Positions 38,631 to 51,780 of a DNA stretch of 64,000 nt are shown here, piece by piece. Position numbers and translations under genes: made by a program. Location of the stretch: NCBI GenBank assembly GCA_964019135.1, contig OZ025248.1:13027574-13091573 (forward strand). The letters run 5' to 3'. Under the pieces are notes generated by a model that made no database searches, was not told where the DNA came from, and worked only from the letters and a program-made list of their open reading frames with translations. The DNA is from Arenicola marina (taxonomy: Eukaryota > Annelida > Polychaeta > Arenicolidae). Position 1 is the first letter of the stretch; each line of letters starts with the position of its first letter.

Positions 38631-41600
38631 TTAAGTATCTTTCTTTCGTATGTTCTCCTGGCGGAAGAGCGTCATGACCTTGGTCAGTGCCCCGGCTCGC
38701 TCGAAGGTCACCGAGTGGCCGCAGTCGTCAAAGAGGTCGACGCGGGTGACATTGGGCAGCAGTTTACGTAGGTACTCGGCGCCGCTCACGTGGATCAGCT
38801 AAAAGCCGAAAACAACCACATGTAGAGAAAAGTACACATTTACTTAAAAATAATAATAATAATGTTTATTGTCCAAAGGTATGCATCTCAAGTAAACATA
38901 AACATATATAACATAAGACAGTAGCAAAAGCAAAAGCCTATATGCTAACATAAAGTGTGACCCCACAAGTACACCTGACTGATAGACAAATGTAATGTTT
39001 CCGCTACTTATAAATAGGGGAATCAATATTGAATTTAAATACTGATATTATGTCAAGGATGTCCTATGTTAATCCATCGCCTACAGGCAGACGGATACCA
39101 ACCATGCCATTCATTATATGTTATTCTGGTCCTGGCACATCCAATATTGCAATGAATGTAGCTGACCATGTGCGTAACGCTCCCCCCCCCCCACCCCGCA
39201 GACCCCTTCCACTCTCACAGCCAGCGATCCTAAAATACAGACCTCGTCCTGTTTGCCCCAGACCACCTGAGTTGGACACGTGATTCGCGCAGTTTGCTTC
39301 TCCAGCTCCGCATACTTCTCCGTTTCATCCATACCGCGAGTTAACGCGTCGGACACTGAAAGCAAAGGACAATGGATATAATAGACTGTCAACATAAACA
39401 TATAGAAGAAGATCGTCAGTTAAAATACAATCTATACATGACGGTTAGTGAAGAGTAGTTTGCTGTGCAAGGCGGGGCCTAGAAATGCAATAGGTTACTA
39501 GTAGGAGTGATCTGAAATGAAATGTGTTTTACGTACACAAGAAGGCAAAACTAAGTCAGACCATAGGCCCTTGCGGTTGACATATGCTGGAGCCAAGTTG
39601 AGAACCCACGACCTGTTGATCTGCCGTTCAGCATGTTTAGCAACAAAAAGGCCGCAAGATATCCCTTGGGTAATGAGGACTCTTCCCCGGGAGGCCGCTC
39701 GGATAGTCCTTCACTAAACAGCCCGTAAACATATAAATAGGTGTCCCATGTCACAGCCGTGCACAACAGCACCGCCGAGACTGAGCAGCAGGACACGTCA
39801 AGCCCTCCTCACATGGTTATCCCGAGCATAGTCGGACTCGGGTCGACGGGAGTCAAGCTTTCGGAAATCGCGGGCATTTTGACCCGCCCAGACACTGGAT
39901 CTGAATGGTACACATTTCCCCTCTTTCAATCGGTGACCCAAAAGAAGATTTTAGTAAATAGGAACAGAACCAATCTGTGTTGGTTATATTTAGGTCCAAT
40001 AAATACTCTAATGTTCGCTGACAAATCAAGTACTGAACCGACAATCGTGTCGGCGTATATTCAGTATTATTGCCACCATGTGATCCTATTATCCCCTATT
40101 ATCGCCATCGATCGCCGCTATGACGCTCGGTTGACGTGTTTTTTTATCGTAAAGTATAGCAATGTATGGCAAGCCATACATTTCATTCCTGATGTTTTAC
40201 ATCAAGTCTTCTGTTGTTTCTCTCTTAATCGTGTTGTTTTTCTTCGTATACGTTACCATAATATTTCGCTAGAGCTAGCTAATAACCTGGCTAACACTGG
40301 CGCCCACCTCCACCACCGTGGGCAACACGCAATACTTACATCTTCTATAGAACGGGTTCTTTGGTGTTCTGATCTGCAAGACCCCTTTAATAATCTGCGT
40401 GAAAATGAAAAAGAACTGTGGTTAATATGGCTTCAGGCCTGTGCCATTAAACGAAATCCTACTAGAACAATTATCTATCAATTAAATTTCATATTTTATT
40501 TAAATCACGTTCCATTAGATGTTGACTCGGTCGACGCTCCTCCATAAATACCTTCGTGCACGCGTGCGCAGACAGTCCTGGCTCCATCCCAGAATAGTCA
40601 CTCTTGGTCGGTTAAGATGCATGCAGAAATTCCCAGTATGTTACAAATTTGAGGAAGAGAAATATTTCTTCCAGCTCAAACTAATGGCATGCCTTCGTAG
40701 CGTCACTATCATATGTGTTATGGGCAGGCCTCCCACTGCCCACTGACCTGGTTGTTCTTGAGGACGTCTGGGTGTGACCCATCCCCTTCCCGTGTTATGG
40801 GCGGGCCTCTCACTGGCCTCAGACCTGGTTGTTCTTGAGGACGTCTGGGTGTGACCCGTCCCCTTCCCGTGTTATGGGCGGGCCTCCCACTGCCCACTGA
40901 CCTGGTTGTTCTTGAGGCCGTCTGGGTGTGACCCGTCCCCTTCCCGTGTTATGGGCGGGCCTCCCAATGCCCACTGACCTGGTTGTTTTGGGGGACGAAT
41001 TTCTTGTTGTGGAAGCACGAGTCTAGCATGAATTTCAGTTGGTCGCTGGTCTTGGGCAGCAGGCGATGGTTCTCACCAGCCCTCATCTCCTTGATGAAGT
41101 CCGTCGTCACCGGAGTCTTCACTGCAAAAAATGTACAGTTCAAACTAAACACACGGAACTGCACTACAAAAACATTCGATGGCACTTTATTTTTATATAA
41201 AGTGTATTTCCTTGAACACGGAAGATCAGGTCTTTCGCTGCAAATGATATTCGCCATAATTTGTATTAGCGTGTGAGTTGTTTTCGAAAATAATAAAGGA
41301 TATCATATCAAACCCATCACCAATCAAACCATTCATGATTACTACTTTAGGGTTTACAATATAAATGTACATAAACAAACGGTTTCGACAGATTATCTTT
41401 TGCACTATCAGTCCCCAAACCGATGAAAACGGGGAAAATACGATATTGTATATAAACTGCGCTTACATGAATTGTTTCAAAAGTCGACGACACAGACGAC
41501 TTCGAGAATTCACCGCGTCTCATGTGAATGAATATAGACATGTACGAACTGCATAACCAGTAACACCTAAATTACAAATACCCTTAGATTTTGTTTGTTT

Positions 41601-44600
41601 TGATTTCGATCACGCGAATCTACTTACAGGCCGGACAGATGAGGGTGAGAAGAGCCAAGTGTTGGGGGTGCGTTGCGGCGTAAACAGTGCTTATAACCCC
41701 GCCGAGGGAGGTGCCCGCCAGATGGAAGGGGTCTTCTGTGAGACCCGTCAGCTCGGCGAACTGAAAACAGGCAAATAAGTAACGTGCTGCAAACGAGGCA
41801 GCATCCAAAAAACGATGGTCATTGTTTTGGATGCCATCAAAGATGATGGAAGCATCCTTCTTCGATTTACGCAAAAAAAAAAAATACACAAAACCAAATA
41901 AACAAATTTGTGTGTGTAACATAATGTATGCGAACTTGGCTTCTGACATAAGTACAGGTACCTCTCGCAGGTTTTCACAGAGCTCAGTGACTGAGATGTC
42001 CTGTTCCTCGTCGGGAGTTGACGTGTTGCCGTGCCCCGGGAGATCAACCACCAGCACGTGGACATCGGCAGACAGTCTCTACAAAGGTGGAAAGTAGTCC
42101 ATTTAGTTCTAGGTAAAAGCAAACCTTAAACCGGACAAACCATGCGGACAAATATTGTAAAGTCAAAATAACGTTTACAGAAGTTACATTCATTCCCTTC
42201 CTGCGAGTCATGTCGTTTCAGCATAGCTCACCTATATCTCACTACACTCACTGGCAGACCGATCTGTATCTCACTTAAAGATTACAGGTCTGTTAATATC
42301 ACCATTCGTCAAGCATTAGTTAGTTCATGGTGTTGACAGCTTCCTACCTGCACAAGAGGAACAAACATGTCTTTGCTTGAGGAAAATCCGTGAATGAGTA
42401 ACAATGTGGGCTGGCCGACCTGTCTTGTCCCTCGTTCTGCATAGCAGTAACGATAGAGCTTCCCTTGAACATACTTCACCCTGAGGCCACTTCGGTATAA
42501 GTTCAATCTGCAAGTTAACATGCTTTGTAAAGCCGGTGAAAGCTAAATGCTATGTTCAAGAGAGATTATACAGACAACCCATTCAGATGATCAATACTGG
42601 TACATATATTCATTGTTTCACACACCAGTACATATATTCATTGTTTCACACACCAGTACATATATTCATTGTTTCACATACCAGTACATATATTCATTGT
42701 TTCACACACCAGTACATATATTCATTGTTTCACATACCAGTACATATATTCATTGTTTCACACACCAGTACCTATATTCATTGTTTCACATACCAGTACA
42801 TATATTCATTGTTTCACACACCAGTACATATATTCATTGCTTCACACACCAGTACATATATTCATTGTTTCACACACCAGTACATATATTCATTGTTTTA
42901 TATACCAGTACCTATATTCATTGTTTCACACACCAGTACATATATTCATTGTTTCATACACCAGTACATATATTCATTGTTTCACACACCAGTACATATA
43001 TTCATTGTTTCACACACCAGTACATATATTCATTGTTTCACACACCAGTACATATATTCATTGTTTCACACACCAGTACATATATTCATTGTTTCACACA
43101 CCAGTACATATATTCATTGTTTCACACACCAGTACATATATTCATTGTTTCACACACCAGTACATATATTCATTGTTTCACACACCAGTACATATATTCA
43201 TTGTTTCACACACCAGTACATATATTCATTGTTTCACATACCAGTACATGTATTCATTGTTTCACACACCAGTACATATATTCATTGTTTCACACACCAG
43301 TACATATATTCATTGTTTCACACACCAGTACATATATTCATTGTTTCACACACCAGTACATATATTCATTGTTTCACATACCAGTACATATATTCATTGT
43401 TTCACACACCAGTACATATATTCATTGTTTCACATACCAGTACATATATTCATTGTTTCACACACCAGTACATATATTCATTGCTTCACACACCAGTACA
43501 TATATTCATTGTTTCACACACCAGTACATATATTCATTGTTTTATATACCAGTACCTATATTCATTGTTTCACACACCAGTACATATATTCATTGTTTCA
43601 CACACCAGTACATATATTCATTGTTTCACACACCAGTACATATATTCATTGTTTCACACCCCAGTACATATATTCATTGTTTCACACACCGGTACATATA
43701 TTCATTGTTTTATATACCAGTACATATATTCATTGTTTCACACACCAGTACATATATTCATTGTTTCACACACCAGTACATATATTCATTGTTTCACACA
43801 CCAGTACATATATTCATTGTTTCACACACCAGTACATATATTCATTGTTTCACATACCAGTACATATATTCATTGTTTCACACACCAGTACATATATTCA
43901 TTGTTTCACATACCAGTACATATATTCATTGTTTCACACACCAGTACATATATTCATTGCTTCACACACCAGTACATATATTCATTGTTTCACACACCAG
44001 TACATATATTCATTGTTTTATATACCAGTACCTATATTCATTGTTTCACACACCAGTACATATATTCATTGTTTCACACACCAGTACATATATTCATTGT
44101 TTCACACACCAGTACATATATTCATTGTTTCACACCCCAGTACATATATTCATTGTTTCACACACCGGTACATATATTCATTGTTTCACACACCAGTACA
44201 TATATTCATTGTTTCACATACCAGTACATATATTCATTGTTTCACACACCAGTACATATATTCATTGTTTCACATACCAGTACATATCTTCATTGTTTCA
44301 CATAGCAGTACATATATTCATTGTTTCACACACCAGTACATATATATATTGCTTCACACACCAGTACATATATTCATTGTTTCACACACCAGTACATATA
44401 TTCATTGTTTTATATACCAGTACATATATTCATTGTTTCACACACCAGTACATATATTCATTGTTTCACACACCAGTACATATATTCATTGTTTTATATA
44501 CCAGTACATATATTCATTGTTTCACACACCAGTACATATATTCATTGTTTCACACACCAGTACATATATTCATTGTTTTATATACCAGTACCTATATTCA

Positions 44601-46325
44601 TTGTTTCACACACCAGTACATATATTCATTGTTTTATATACCAGTACATATATTCATTGTTTCACACACCAGTACATATATGCATTGTTTCACACACCAG
44701 TACATATATTCATTGTCTCATATACCAGTACATATATTCATTGTTTCACACACCAGTACATATATTCATTGTCTTATATACCAGTACATACATTCATTGT
44801 TTCACACACCAGTACATATATTCATTGTTTCACACACCAGTACATATATTCATTGTTTCACGCACCAGTACATATATTCATTGTTTCACACACCAGTACA
44901 TATATTCATTGTTTTATATTCCAGTACCTATATTCATTGTTTCACACACCAGTACATATATATATTGCTTCACACACCAGTACATATATTCATTGTTTCA
45001 CACACCAGTACATATATTCATTGTTTTATATACCAGTACATATATTCATTGTTTCACACACCAGTACATATATTCATTGTTTCACACACCAGTACATATA
45101 TTCATTGTTTTATATACCAGTACATATATTCATTGTTTCACACACCAGTACATATATTCATTGTTTCACACACCAGTACATATATTCATTGTTTTATATA
45201 CCAGTACCTATATTCATTGTTTCACACACCAGTACATATATTCATTGTTTTATATACCAGTACATATATTCATTGTTTCACACACCAGTACATATATGCA
45301 TTGTTTCACACACCAGTACATATATTCATTGTCTCATATACCAGTACATATATTCATTGTTTCACACACCAGTACATATATTCATTGTTTCACACACCAG
45401 TACATATATTCATTGTCTTATATACCAGTACATACATTCATTGTTTCACACACCAGTACATATATTCATTGTTTCACACACCAGTACATATATTCATTGT
45501 TTCACGCACCAGTACATATATTCATTGTTTCACACACCAGTACATATATTCATTGTTTTATATTCCAGTACCTATATTCATTGTTTCACACACCAGTACA
45601 TATATTCATTGTTTCACACACCAGTACATATATTCATTGTCTTATATACCAGTACATATATTCATTGTTTCACACACCAGTACATATATTCATTGTTTCA
45701 CACACCAGTACATATATTCATTGTCTCATATACCAGTACATATATTCATTGTTTCACACACCAGTATATATATTCATTGTTTCACACACCAGTACATATA
45801 TTTATTGTTTCACACACCAGTACATATATTCATTGTTTCACACACCAGTACATATATTCATTGTTTCACACACCAGTACATATATTCATTGCTTTACACA
45901 CCAGTACATATATTCATTGTTTCACACACCAGTACATATATTCATGTTTTATATACCGGTACATACATTCATTGTTTTATATACCGGTACATTTATTCAT
46001 TATTTCACACACCAGTATATATATTCATGGTTTCACACACCAGTACACATATTCATCCCGGTTACTTGCCAATTAATGTGCATAAAGCAAACCCAGAATA
46101 GAAAATCTGACTGTATACACAGGTATCTTGCAACTTTTAATACCACGAAATACAGATCACGGTTATAAGAATCTTACAAGACATACATTTGAAACATGAC
46201 TGTTCAATAGATATGACTTACTTAAAGCCAAGCTTCAACAGAACTCCTGGTTTCTCATACCACATGTATGCAGAGGCAATGGCTGCTGTCGCTGCAGCCA
46301 CAACAGGATAGACAAAATAGCTCAT
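38631..46325 (-). CDS. ABHD6-like monoacylglycerol lipase, copy B (8 exons, 330 aa)
   Basis: Eight minus-strand exons with consistent AG/GT borders and phases: 46325-46222, 42507-42348, 42078-41962, 41760-41628, 41121-40979, 40394-40340, 39355-39243 and 38798-38631 (stop TAA). The total is 993 bp, 330 residues. The start MSYFVYPVVAAATAAIAS is a hydrophobic signal anchor, followed by the alpha/beta hydrolase core: oxyanion HGFSSSKDMF, VDLPGHG, nucleophile elbow GTSLGG (Ser145), WGKQD (Asp274) and CGH (His303). The lid region includes the short exon GVLQIRTPKNPFYRR. The family role is hydrolysis of monoacylglycerols such as 2-arachidonoylglycerol at membranes, which I infer here from the intact triad. 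Intron 1 is inflated by a 3.4-kb satellite, and the donor of exon 5 lies in a 77-bp tandem repeat. Copy A lies 3' of it in the same orientation, so the pair arose by tandem duplication. Confidence 0.9.
40743..40985. repeat. 77-bp tandem repeat replicating the exon 5 splice donor of copy B
   Basis: Equivalent points at 40745, 40822, 40899 and 40976 give an exact 77-bp period. On the minus strand each unit carries aacaaccag followed by gtcagt or a close variant, the same sequence that ends exon 5 and starts intron 5 at 40979/40978. The upstream-most unit overlaps the last roughly 20 nt of the exon. The other three lie downstream in the intron as potential decoy donors. Confidence 0.85.
42595..46060. 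repeat. 28-bp minisatellite, intron 1 of copy B
   Basis: About 123 copies of a 28-bp unit, cattgtttcacacaccagta plus catatatt. Variants are tttataTACC, cacatacc and cagtaccta. Since 28 is not a multiple of three and the forward strand has no stop in any phase, all three forward frames stay open for over 1100 codons (YIHCFTHQYIYSLFHTPVH). This is an artefact. The array fills most of the 3.7-kb intron between exons 2 and 1. Confidence 0.97.
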
Positions 46326-47126
46326 TGTTGCTGTTGGTTCTGCTGAAAGCCAAGCACATGTAGAACAAATGGTTGACATATATTCTTCAACCATTGCATG
46401 TAGCATGCATGAAGTATTCGTTCACATACCGGTACCTGTTATTTACCAATTAGTGCTAAATAGATGATCGCTTAACAGCAAAAAAATCTAATTAAACGCA
46501 TACAGAATACAGAATATACACCTAAGATAATTTGTGTAATGCTATATTCAACTCTGAGGACTATCTAGTGGGACTTTAAATGGCACTTTTACTTTACAGT
46601 AGCACATGGTACTTTCGTTTCAGAACCAATCACCAAAATATACTACATACATAGCATTACATTACAGTGATATATATATTGATATATAAGATAGTTGGAA
46701 AAGAGATGACTTGTTACATAATGTTACATTACTGTCATATATCACTTTCCCAACTGTCTTACAACAGTAACATCTTATTTTCAGGCTAAGGGTTAACGAA
46801 CTGTTATCTGGTTGTAACAGGCATCTTCAATGATCTTGTCATGCCTCCCTCCCTGCCTGACAATATGGCCCTGACAATGTTATTCTCTTGGATATAATGC
46901 CACAAGCACTGACACGGTTGAGACTATCTAAGGCCTTAGTAAGGGTTTACGACAAGCCACTTCATCACTTACAGGCTCACATTAAACTTTAATCCAGCTT
47001 TGGTTAGCTATGGGTAAACCCCATGCATAGGAACCCCAAGCTCTGGAGGGAGGGGTATATAGGGAGGGGTCATGCACTTTGGGATTCCTGATGGCTGATA
47101 ACTGACGCCATAGCCATGGCATGGGG
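46326..47126. other. Upstream region of copy B, no gene recognised
   Basis: About 800 bp containing the presumed 5' UTR and promoter of copy B. It is AT-rich. A partly palindromic stretch around 46660-46790 (ttattttcagg, cttacaacag) resembles one end of the hairpin at 52556-52665. No core-promoter motif could be fixed with confidence. Confidence 0.45.
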
Positions 47127-47404
47127 ATGGGCTAGACCTAGCCCGGTTGCATGCCCCCACAGACGCTTGGTTCACGGGTGGAAATCCTACGGCCTGTGTA
47201 AGTTATACGCTATATATTACAGGTATATTTTTTTGGGCTCTCGAAGCTTGCTCACCCTTTTGTAATATATAGCGTATACACAGGCCATAAAACTTCCATC
47301 CTGGGAACCAAGAGCCTGTGCATACCCCTCCCTGGCTTATCCCGGCCCGCTCCCCCTAGCGGATAAGCCAGGGAGGGGCATGCAACAGGGCTAGACCTAG
47401 TTCA
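47127..47404. mobile_element. Nested palindromic element (about 280 bp)
   Basis: The outer ends are inverted: ctagcccggttgcatgcccc on the left and ggggcatgcaacagggctag on the right. Inside, cctgtgtaagttatacgct pairs with agcgtatacacagg and cttggttcacggg with tgggaaccaag. A third, perfect hairpin lies at about 47328-47376 (ccctccctggcttatcc against ggataagccagggaggg). This is MITE-like, without coding capacity. No target duplication was established. Confidence 0.65.
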
Positions 47405-47923
47405 ACAAACTATACGCGGTCCGCTCCCAACTTGGATATGTCGCGCACCTATCCGTGGCCACACGTGACTCGTGGCTGGACTAAGGCGATCTGAGTCTGA
47501 CAGCTATTTGACAGCCAGTTTAACTCAGTACCTTAGCAGTAACAGCGGTCACTTACCCTACACCAACAGATACAACGATTGTGAAATATGATGCAAGTAG
47601 CTGTGGACTGAGCTGCTGAGTACGCAGAAGTAAATAGGCCTCTGAGTTCCACATACCGGATTACTAATCCTCCATGTTATCAGTTATAAATAGATATTGT
47701 ATACGGAGCGCCCTCTACCGGGAGATCGACACACTGAATGAATAAAGGTAAGCTGGTACCGCCGCTCAAACTCATACAAGTAAGAGCGGGTGTTAGGTAT
47801 TGCGCGTAGGTCAAGGTCACGGCATTTCTATCTTGCCCGATAGGTGACGCACTACTCCCACGTAACTGGTTCCCCTGTGCGGAGATACAGGATACTCTTT
47901 TCACTACTCTACTCAGTGTTAAC

Positions 47924-48118
47924 ATGAACGAGCAAATCCAGAATTTAGAACTTTTGTACGGCAAGTACGTGAATGTGCGAAAGGCTCTCGTGAAATTGAA
48001 CATAGAATCAGAAAAGGAGTACAACCACTTGAGACCAAAGCAGTTGCAGGCCATTTCGGAGGCCTCAAAGGGAGACCACTCACAACTCTCAAACCGTTTA
48101 TCCTTTTTTTTGGAGTAG
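47924..48118 (+). CDS. Small ORF in left foldback arm (64 aa), unknown
   Basis: It starts MNEQIQNLELLYGKYVN and ends SQLSNRLSFFLE. Charged and alpha-helical in appearance (heptad-like leucines), it is preceded by the in-frame start atgaacgagc. The second arm encodes the same peptide with essentially one change (E to D at residue 9), so either the arms are young or the frame is conserved. No family is recognised, and it could be an exon of a larger gene captured by the element. Confidence 0.3.
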   Translation: MNEQIQNLELLYGKYVNVRKALVKLNIESEKEYNHLRPKQLQAISEASKGDHSQLSNRLSFFLE

Positions 48119-49089
48119 CTGTCAAATATGAAGTAATTATGATGGATTGAGCAAATATGTATCAGACAATTGAGAAGAGATATGTAATTTAATATATCAT
48201 GTATCAAATCTATAATTAAGAATTTTCAATATTTCATTACATAGATTAGGCATTGAATATTTGCAAGCCCAAGAATGCTTTGCTGTATTATATAAATACA
48301 ATTAATTTATATTTAAATGATTGACCAAAAAATATTTTCCATATCAATAAGTACCGGTAGAACTTACACATCTTCAATTTTCACATCATTTTTGGTACTA
48401 AAGTGCTGCATCAGCGATGAACTGGACCCTGGGCATAATCTCATGGAACACCAAATATTGTTACTGCATGATCAAGCAGGTATTCCTCAAGCCCTATGGA
48501 TAGATGGATTGGTTTTTTAATTAGACTACTTAATTGTGTGCAAGCATAAACTGAACTGGTCCAAAATATATCTTAGGATAATAGGATTATAAATTTTAGT
48601 GTAAGCATAGTTTTTTTTCACAATGTAGTGTAAGTATAGTTTGTCACGATGTAGCATAAGTGTTTATAGATTGATAAATTTAACACATACAGTTCAGTAC
48701 ATGAACTAAATATTAAAGATGGTACAAGTAATTGCAAGGGCTGGGGTATCATTTTCTTGGGGAGGGGAGGGGAATTGTCAATAGAATATTGATATTATAC
48801 AGTGCATAATATCATGTGCTGGTACTTGCAGGTTGTCTAAGTGGCATTTGCATTGCTAAAAATAAAAATAAAATAAAAATGTGTCAGAGATTTATTTATT
48901 TATTGGGGAGGCTCTGTCAACCAATCTGAGTGTCTATCTGAGCATTTCTAAATGGCATTGCGCACCATTTTCATGCACCAGCATTATTGAAATGTGTGAG
49001 ACAGGAAAGTGTTATAAACAAAATGGTGAAGGATCTTCATTTGCGTAAGATATTATGCACCTATATTAAATAATAAAAATTTAGCAGCA

Positions 49090-50270
49090 TCTTAAAATTC
49101 TTTCATGCCCACCTAAACAATGTCCAGGATGTCTCTCTGGGGGAGGGGTAATTCTCAGCCCCTGTCATACACTGCCATAAGGAAAATGTGTCAAAGAGGG
49201 GAGTGTTACTTATTTTCCTCAAAGGTTCTATCCACTGAATAATTTTCTTGTGGGGCTGTGTCAACCTATATTAAATATTAAGAACTCTGCAGCATTTCTA
49301 AGTGGCATTCCCACTCATTTCATGCACTGCCATTAATGAAATATGTCAGAGAGGGGAGTGCTAATAAGTTTCTTGTGGGGCTGTGTCAACTGATTACAGA
49401 GAATGTTTTAGAAACCTAGTGTATTGAACTTCAATTGTGCAAAATATTATGCATCTATATTAAATATTAAGAACTCTGCAGCATTTCTAAGTGGCATTCC
49501 CACCCATTTCATGCACCGCCATTAATGAAATATTTCAGAGAGGGGAGTGCTAATAATTTTCTTGTGGGGCTGTGCCAACTGATTACAGGGAATGTTGTAG
49601 AAACCTAGTGTATTGAACTTCAATTGTGCAAAATAATATGCATTTATATTAAATATTAAGAACTCTGCAGCATTTCTAAGTGGCATTCCCACCCATTTCA
49701 TGCACCGCCATTAGTGAAATATGTCAGAGAGGGGAGTGCTAATAATTTTCTTGTGGGGCTGTGGCAACTGATTACAGGGAATGTTGTAAAAACCTAGTGT
49801 ATTGAACTTCAATTGTGCAAAATATTATGCATCTATATTAAATATTAAGAACTCTGCAGCATTTCTAAGTGGCATTCCCACCCATTTCATGCACTGCCAT
49901 TAGTGAAATATGTCAGAGAGGGGAGTGCTAATAATTTTCTTGTGGGGCTGTGTCAACTGATTACAGGGAATGTTGTGGTAACCTAGTGTATTGAACTTCA
50001 ATTGTGCAAAATATTATGCATCTATATTAAATATTAAGAACTCTGCAGCATTTCTAAGTGACATTCCCACCCATTTCATGCACTGCCATTAATGAAATAT
50101 GTCAGAGAGGGGAGAGCTAATAATTTTTTTGTGGGGCTGTGTCAACTGATTACAGGGACTGTTGTAGAAACCTAGTGTATTTAACTTCAATTATGCAAAA
50201 TATTATGCACCTATATTAAATATTGAGAACTCTGCAGCATTTTAAAGTTGTGGCATTTCCACCAACACAA
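49090..50270. repeat. 189-bp tandem repeat in the loop of the foldback element
   Basis: The motif agaactctgcagcattt recurs at 49281, 49470, 49659, 49848, 50037 and 50226, an exact 189-bp period. The units contain catttcatgcaccgccatta and cttgtggggctgtgtcaact. The sequence at the inner end of the left arm (tattatgcacctatattaaa) is a diverged version of the same unit, so the array probably grew out of the arm end. Confidence 0.9.
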
Positions 50271-51585
50271 TGCTTCTCTGGACTGTCACGAACTGATATG
50301 ACATGGATGCGCAAATGTAGTACACAAGTGAGTTTATCCACTCAATCAATGCATATTTATGGCTAATAATCCATACGTATACGTTGGGGAATACGTTTGT
50401 CGCCTGACATGTTTGTCTACCTTCAAAATTAGAGAACAGTCTTCACTGACATAACGCCGCGGCCTGGCACCGCTTTAACTGCACACACGAAGGTCAAGGC
50501 CGTTAATGGTGGTTAACACCGGGCCCTTGCTGAGCGAGCGAAGTTGGGACCGCGGAACCAGGCTAGAATAAAGGGCGCTTTAACTTTTATTATTTAATAT
50601 AGGTGCATAATATCTTACGCAAATGAAGATCCTTCACAATTTTGTTTATAACACTTTCCTGTCTCACACATTTCAGTAATGCTGGTGCATGAAAATGGTG
50701 CGCCATGCCATTTAGAAATGCTCAGATAGACACTCAGATTGGTTGACAGAGCCTCCCCAAAAAATAAATAAATCTCTGACACATTTTTATTTTATTTTTA
50801 TTTTTAGCAATGCAAATGCCACTTAGACAACCTGCAAGTACCAGCACATGATATTATGCACTGTATAATATCAATATTCTATTGACAATTCCCCTCCCCT
50901 CCCCAAGAAAATGATACCCCAGCCCTTGCAATTACTTGTTCCATCTTTAATATTTAGTTCATGTACTGAACTGTATGTGTTAAATTTATCAATCTATAAA
51001 CACTTATGCTACATCGTGACAAACTATACTTACACTACATTGTAAAAAAAAACTATGCTTACACTAAAATTTATAATCCTATTATCCTAAGATATATTTT
51101 GGACCAGTTCAGTTTATGCTTGCACACAATTAAGTAGTCTAATTAAAAAACCAATCCATCTATCCATAGGGCTTGAGGAATACCTGCTTGATCATGCAGT
51201 AACAATATTTGGTGTTCCATGAGATTATGCCCAGGGTCCAGTTCATCGCTGATGCAGCACTTTAGTACCAAAGATGATGTGAAAATTGAAGATGTGTAAG
51301 TTCTACCGGTACATATTGATATGGAAAATATTTTTTGGTAAATCATTTAAATATAAATATAAATGAAATGTAATGTATGGAAAGGAAAACAGAGTATTTA
51401 TTTTATTTATATAATACAGCAAAGCATTCTTGGGCTTGCAAATATTCAATGCCTAATCTATGTAATGAAATATTGAAAATTCTTAATTATAGATTTGATA
51501 CATATGTAATATTAAATTACATATCTCTTCTCAATTGTCTGATACATATTTGCTCAATCCATCATAATTACTTCATATTTGACAG

Positions 51586-51780
51586 CTACTCCAAAAAAAA
51601 GGATAAACGGTTTGAGAGTTGTGAGTGGTCTCCTTTTGAGGCCTCCGAAATGGCCTGCAACTGCTTTGGTCTCAAGTGGTTGTACTCCTTTTCTGATTCT
51701 ATGTTCAGTTTCACGAGAGCCTTTCGCACATTCACGTACTTGCCGTACAAAAGATCTAAATTCTGGATTTGCTCGTTCAT
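51586..51780 (-). CDS. Small ORF in right foldback arm (64 aa), unknown
   Basis: This is the mirror copy of the 47924-48118 ORF, starting MNEQIQNLDLLYGKYVN and of the same length. Function is unknown. Confidence 0.3.
   Translation of the reverse strand: MNEQIQNLDLLYGKYVNVRKALVKLNIESEKEYNHLRPKQLQAISEASKGDHSQLSNRLSFFLE

Noticed and set aside
39540..39700. Second SINE (tcgtgggttctcaacttgg resembles a B box on the minus strand)
   Set aside because: The A-box side is too degenerate and the ends could not be defined.
42547..46101. 1184-codon hydrophobic ORF with HQYIYSLFHTPVH repeats
   Set aside because: All three forward frames are open because the 28-bp unit has no stops. The interval is intron 1 of copy B.
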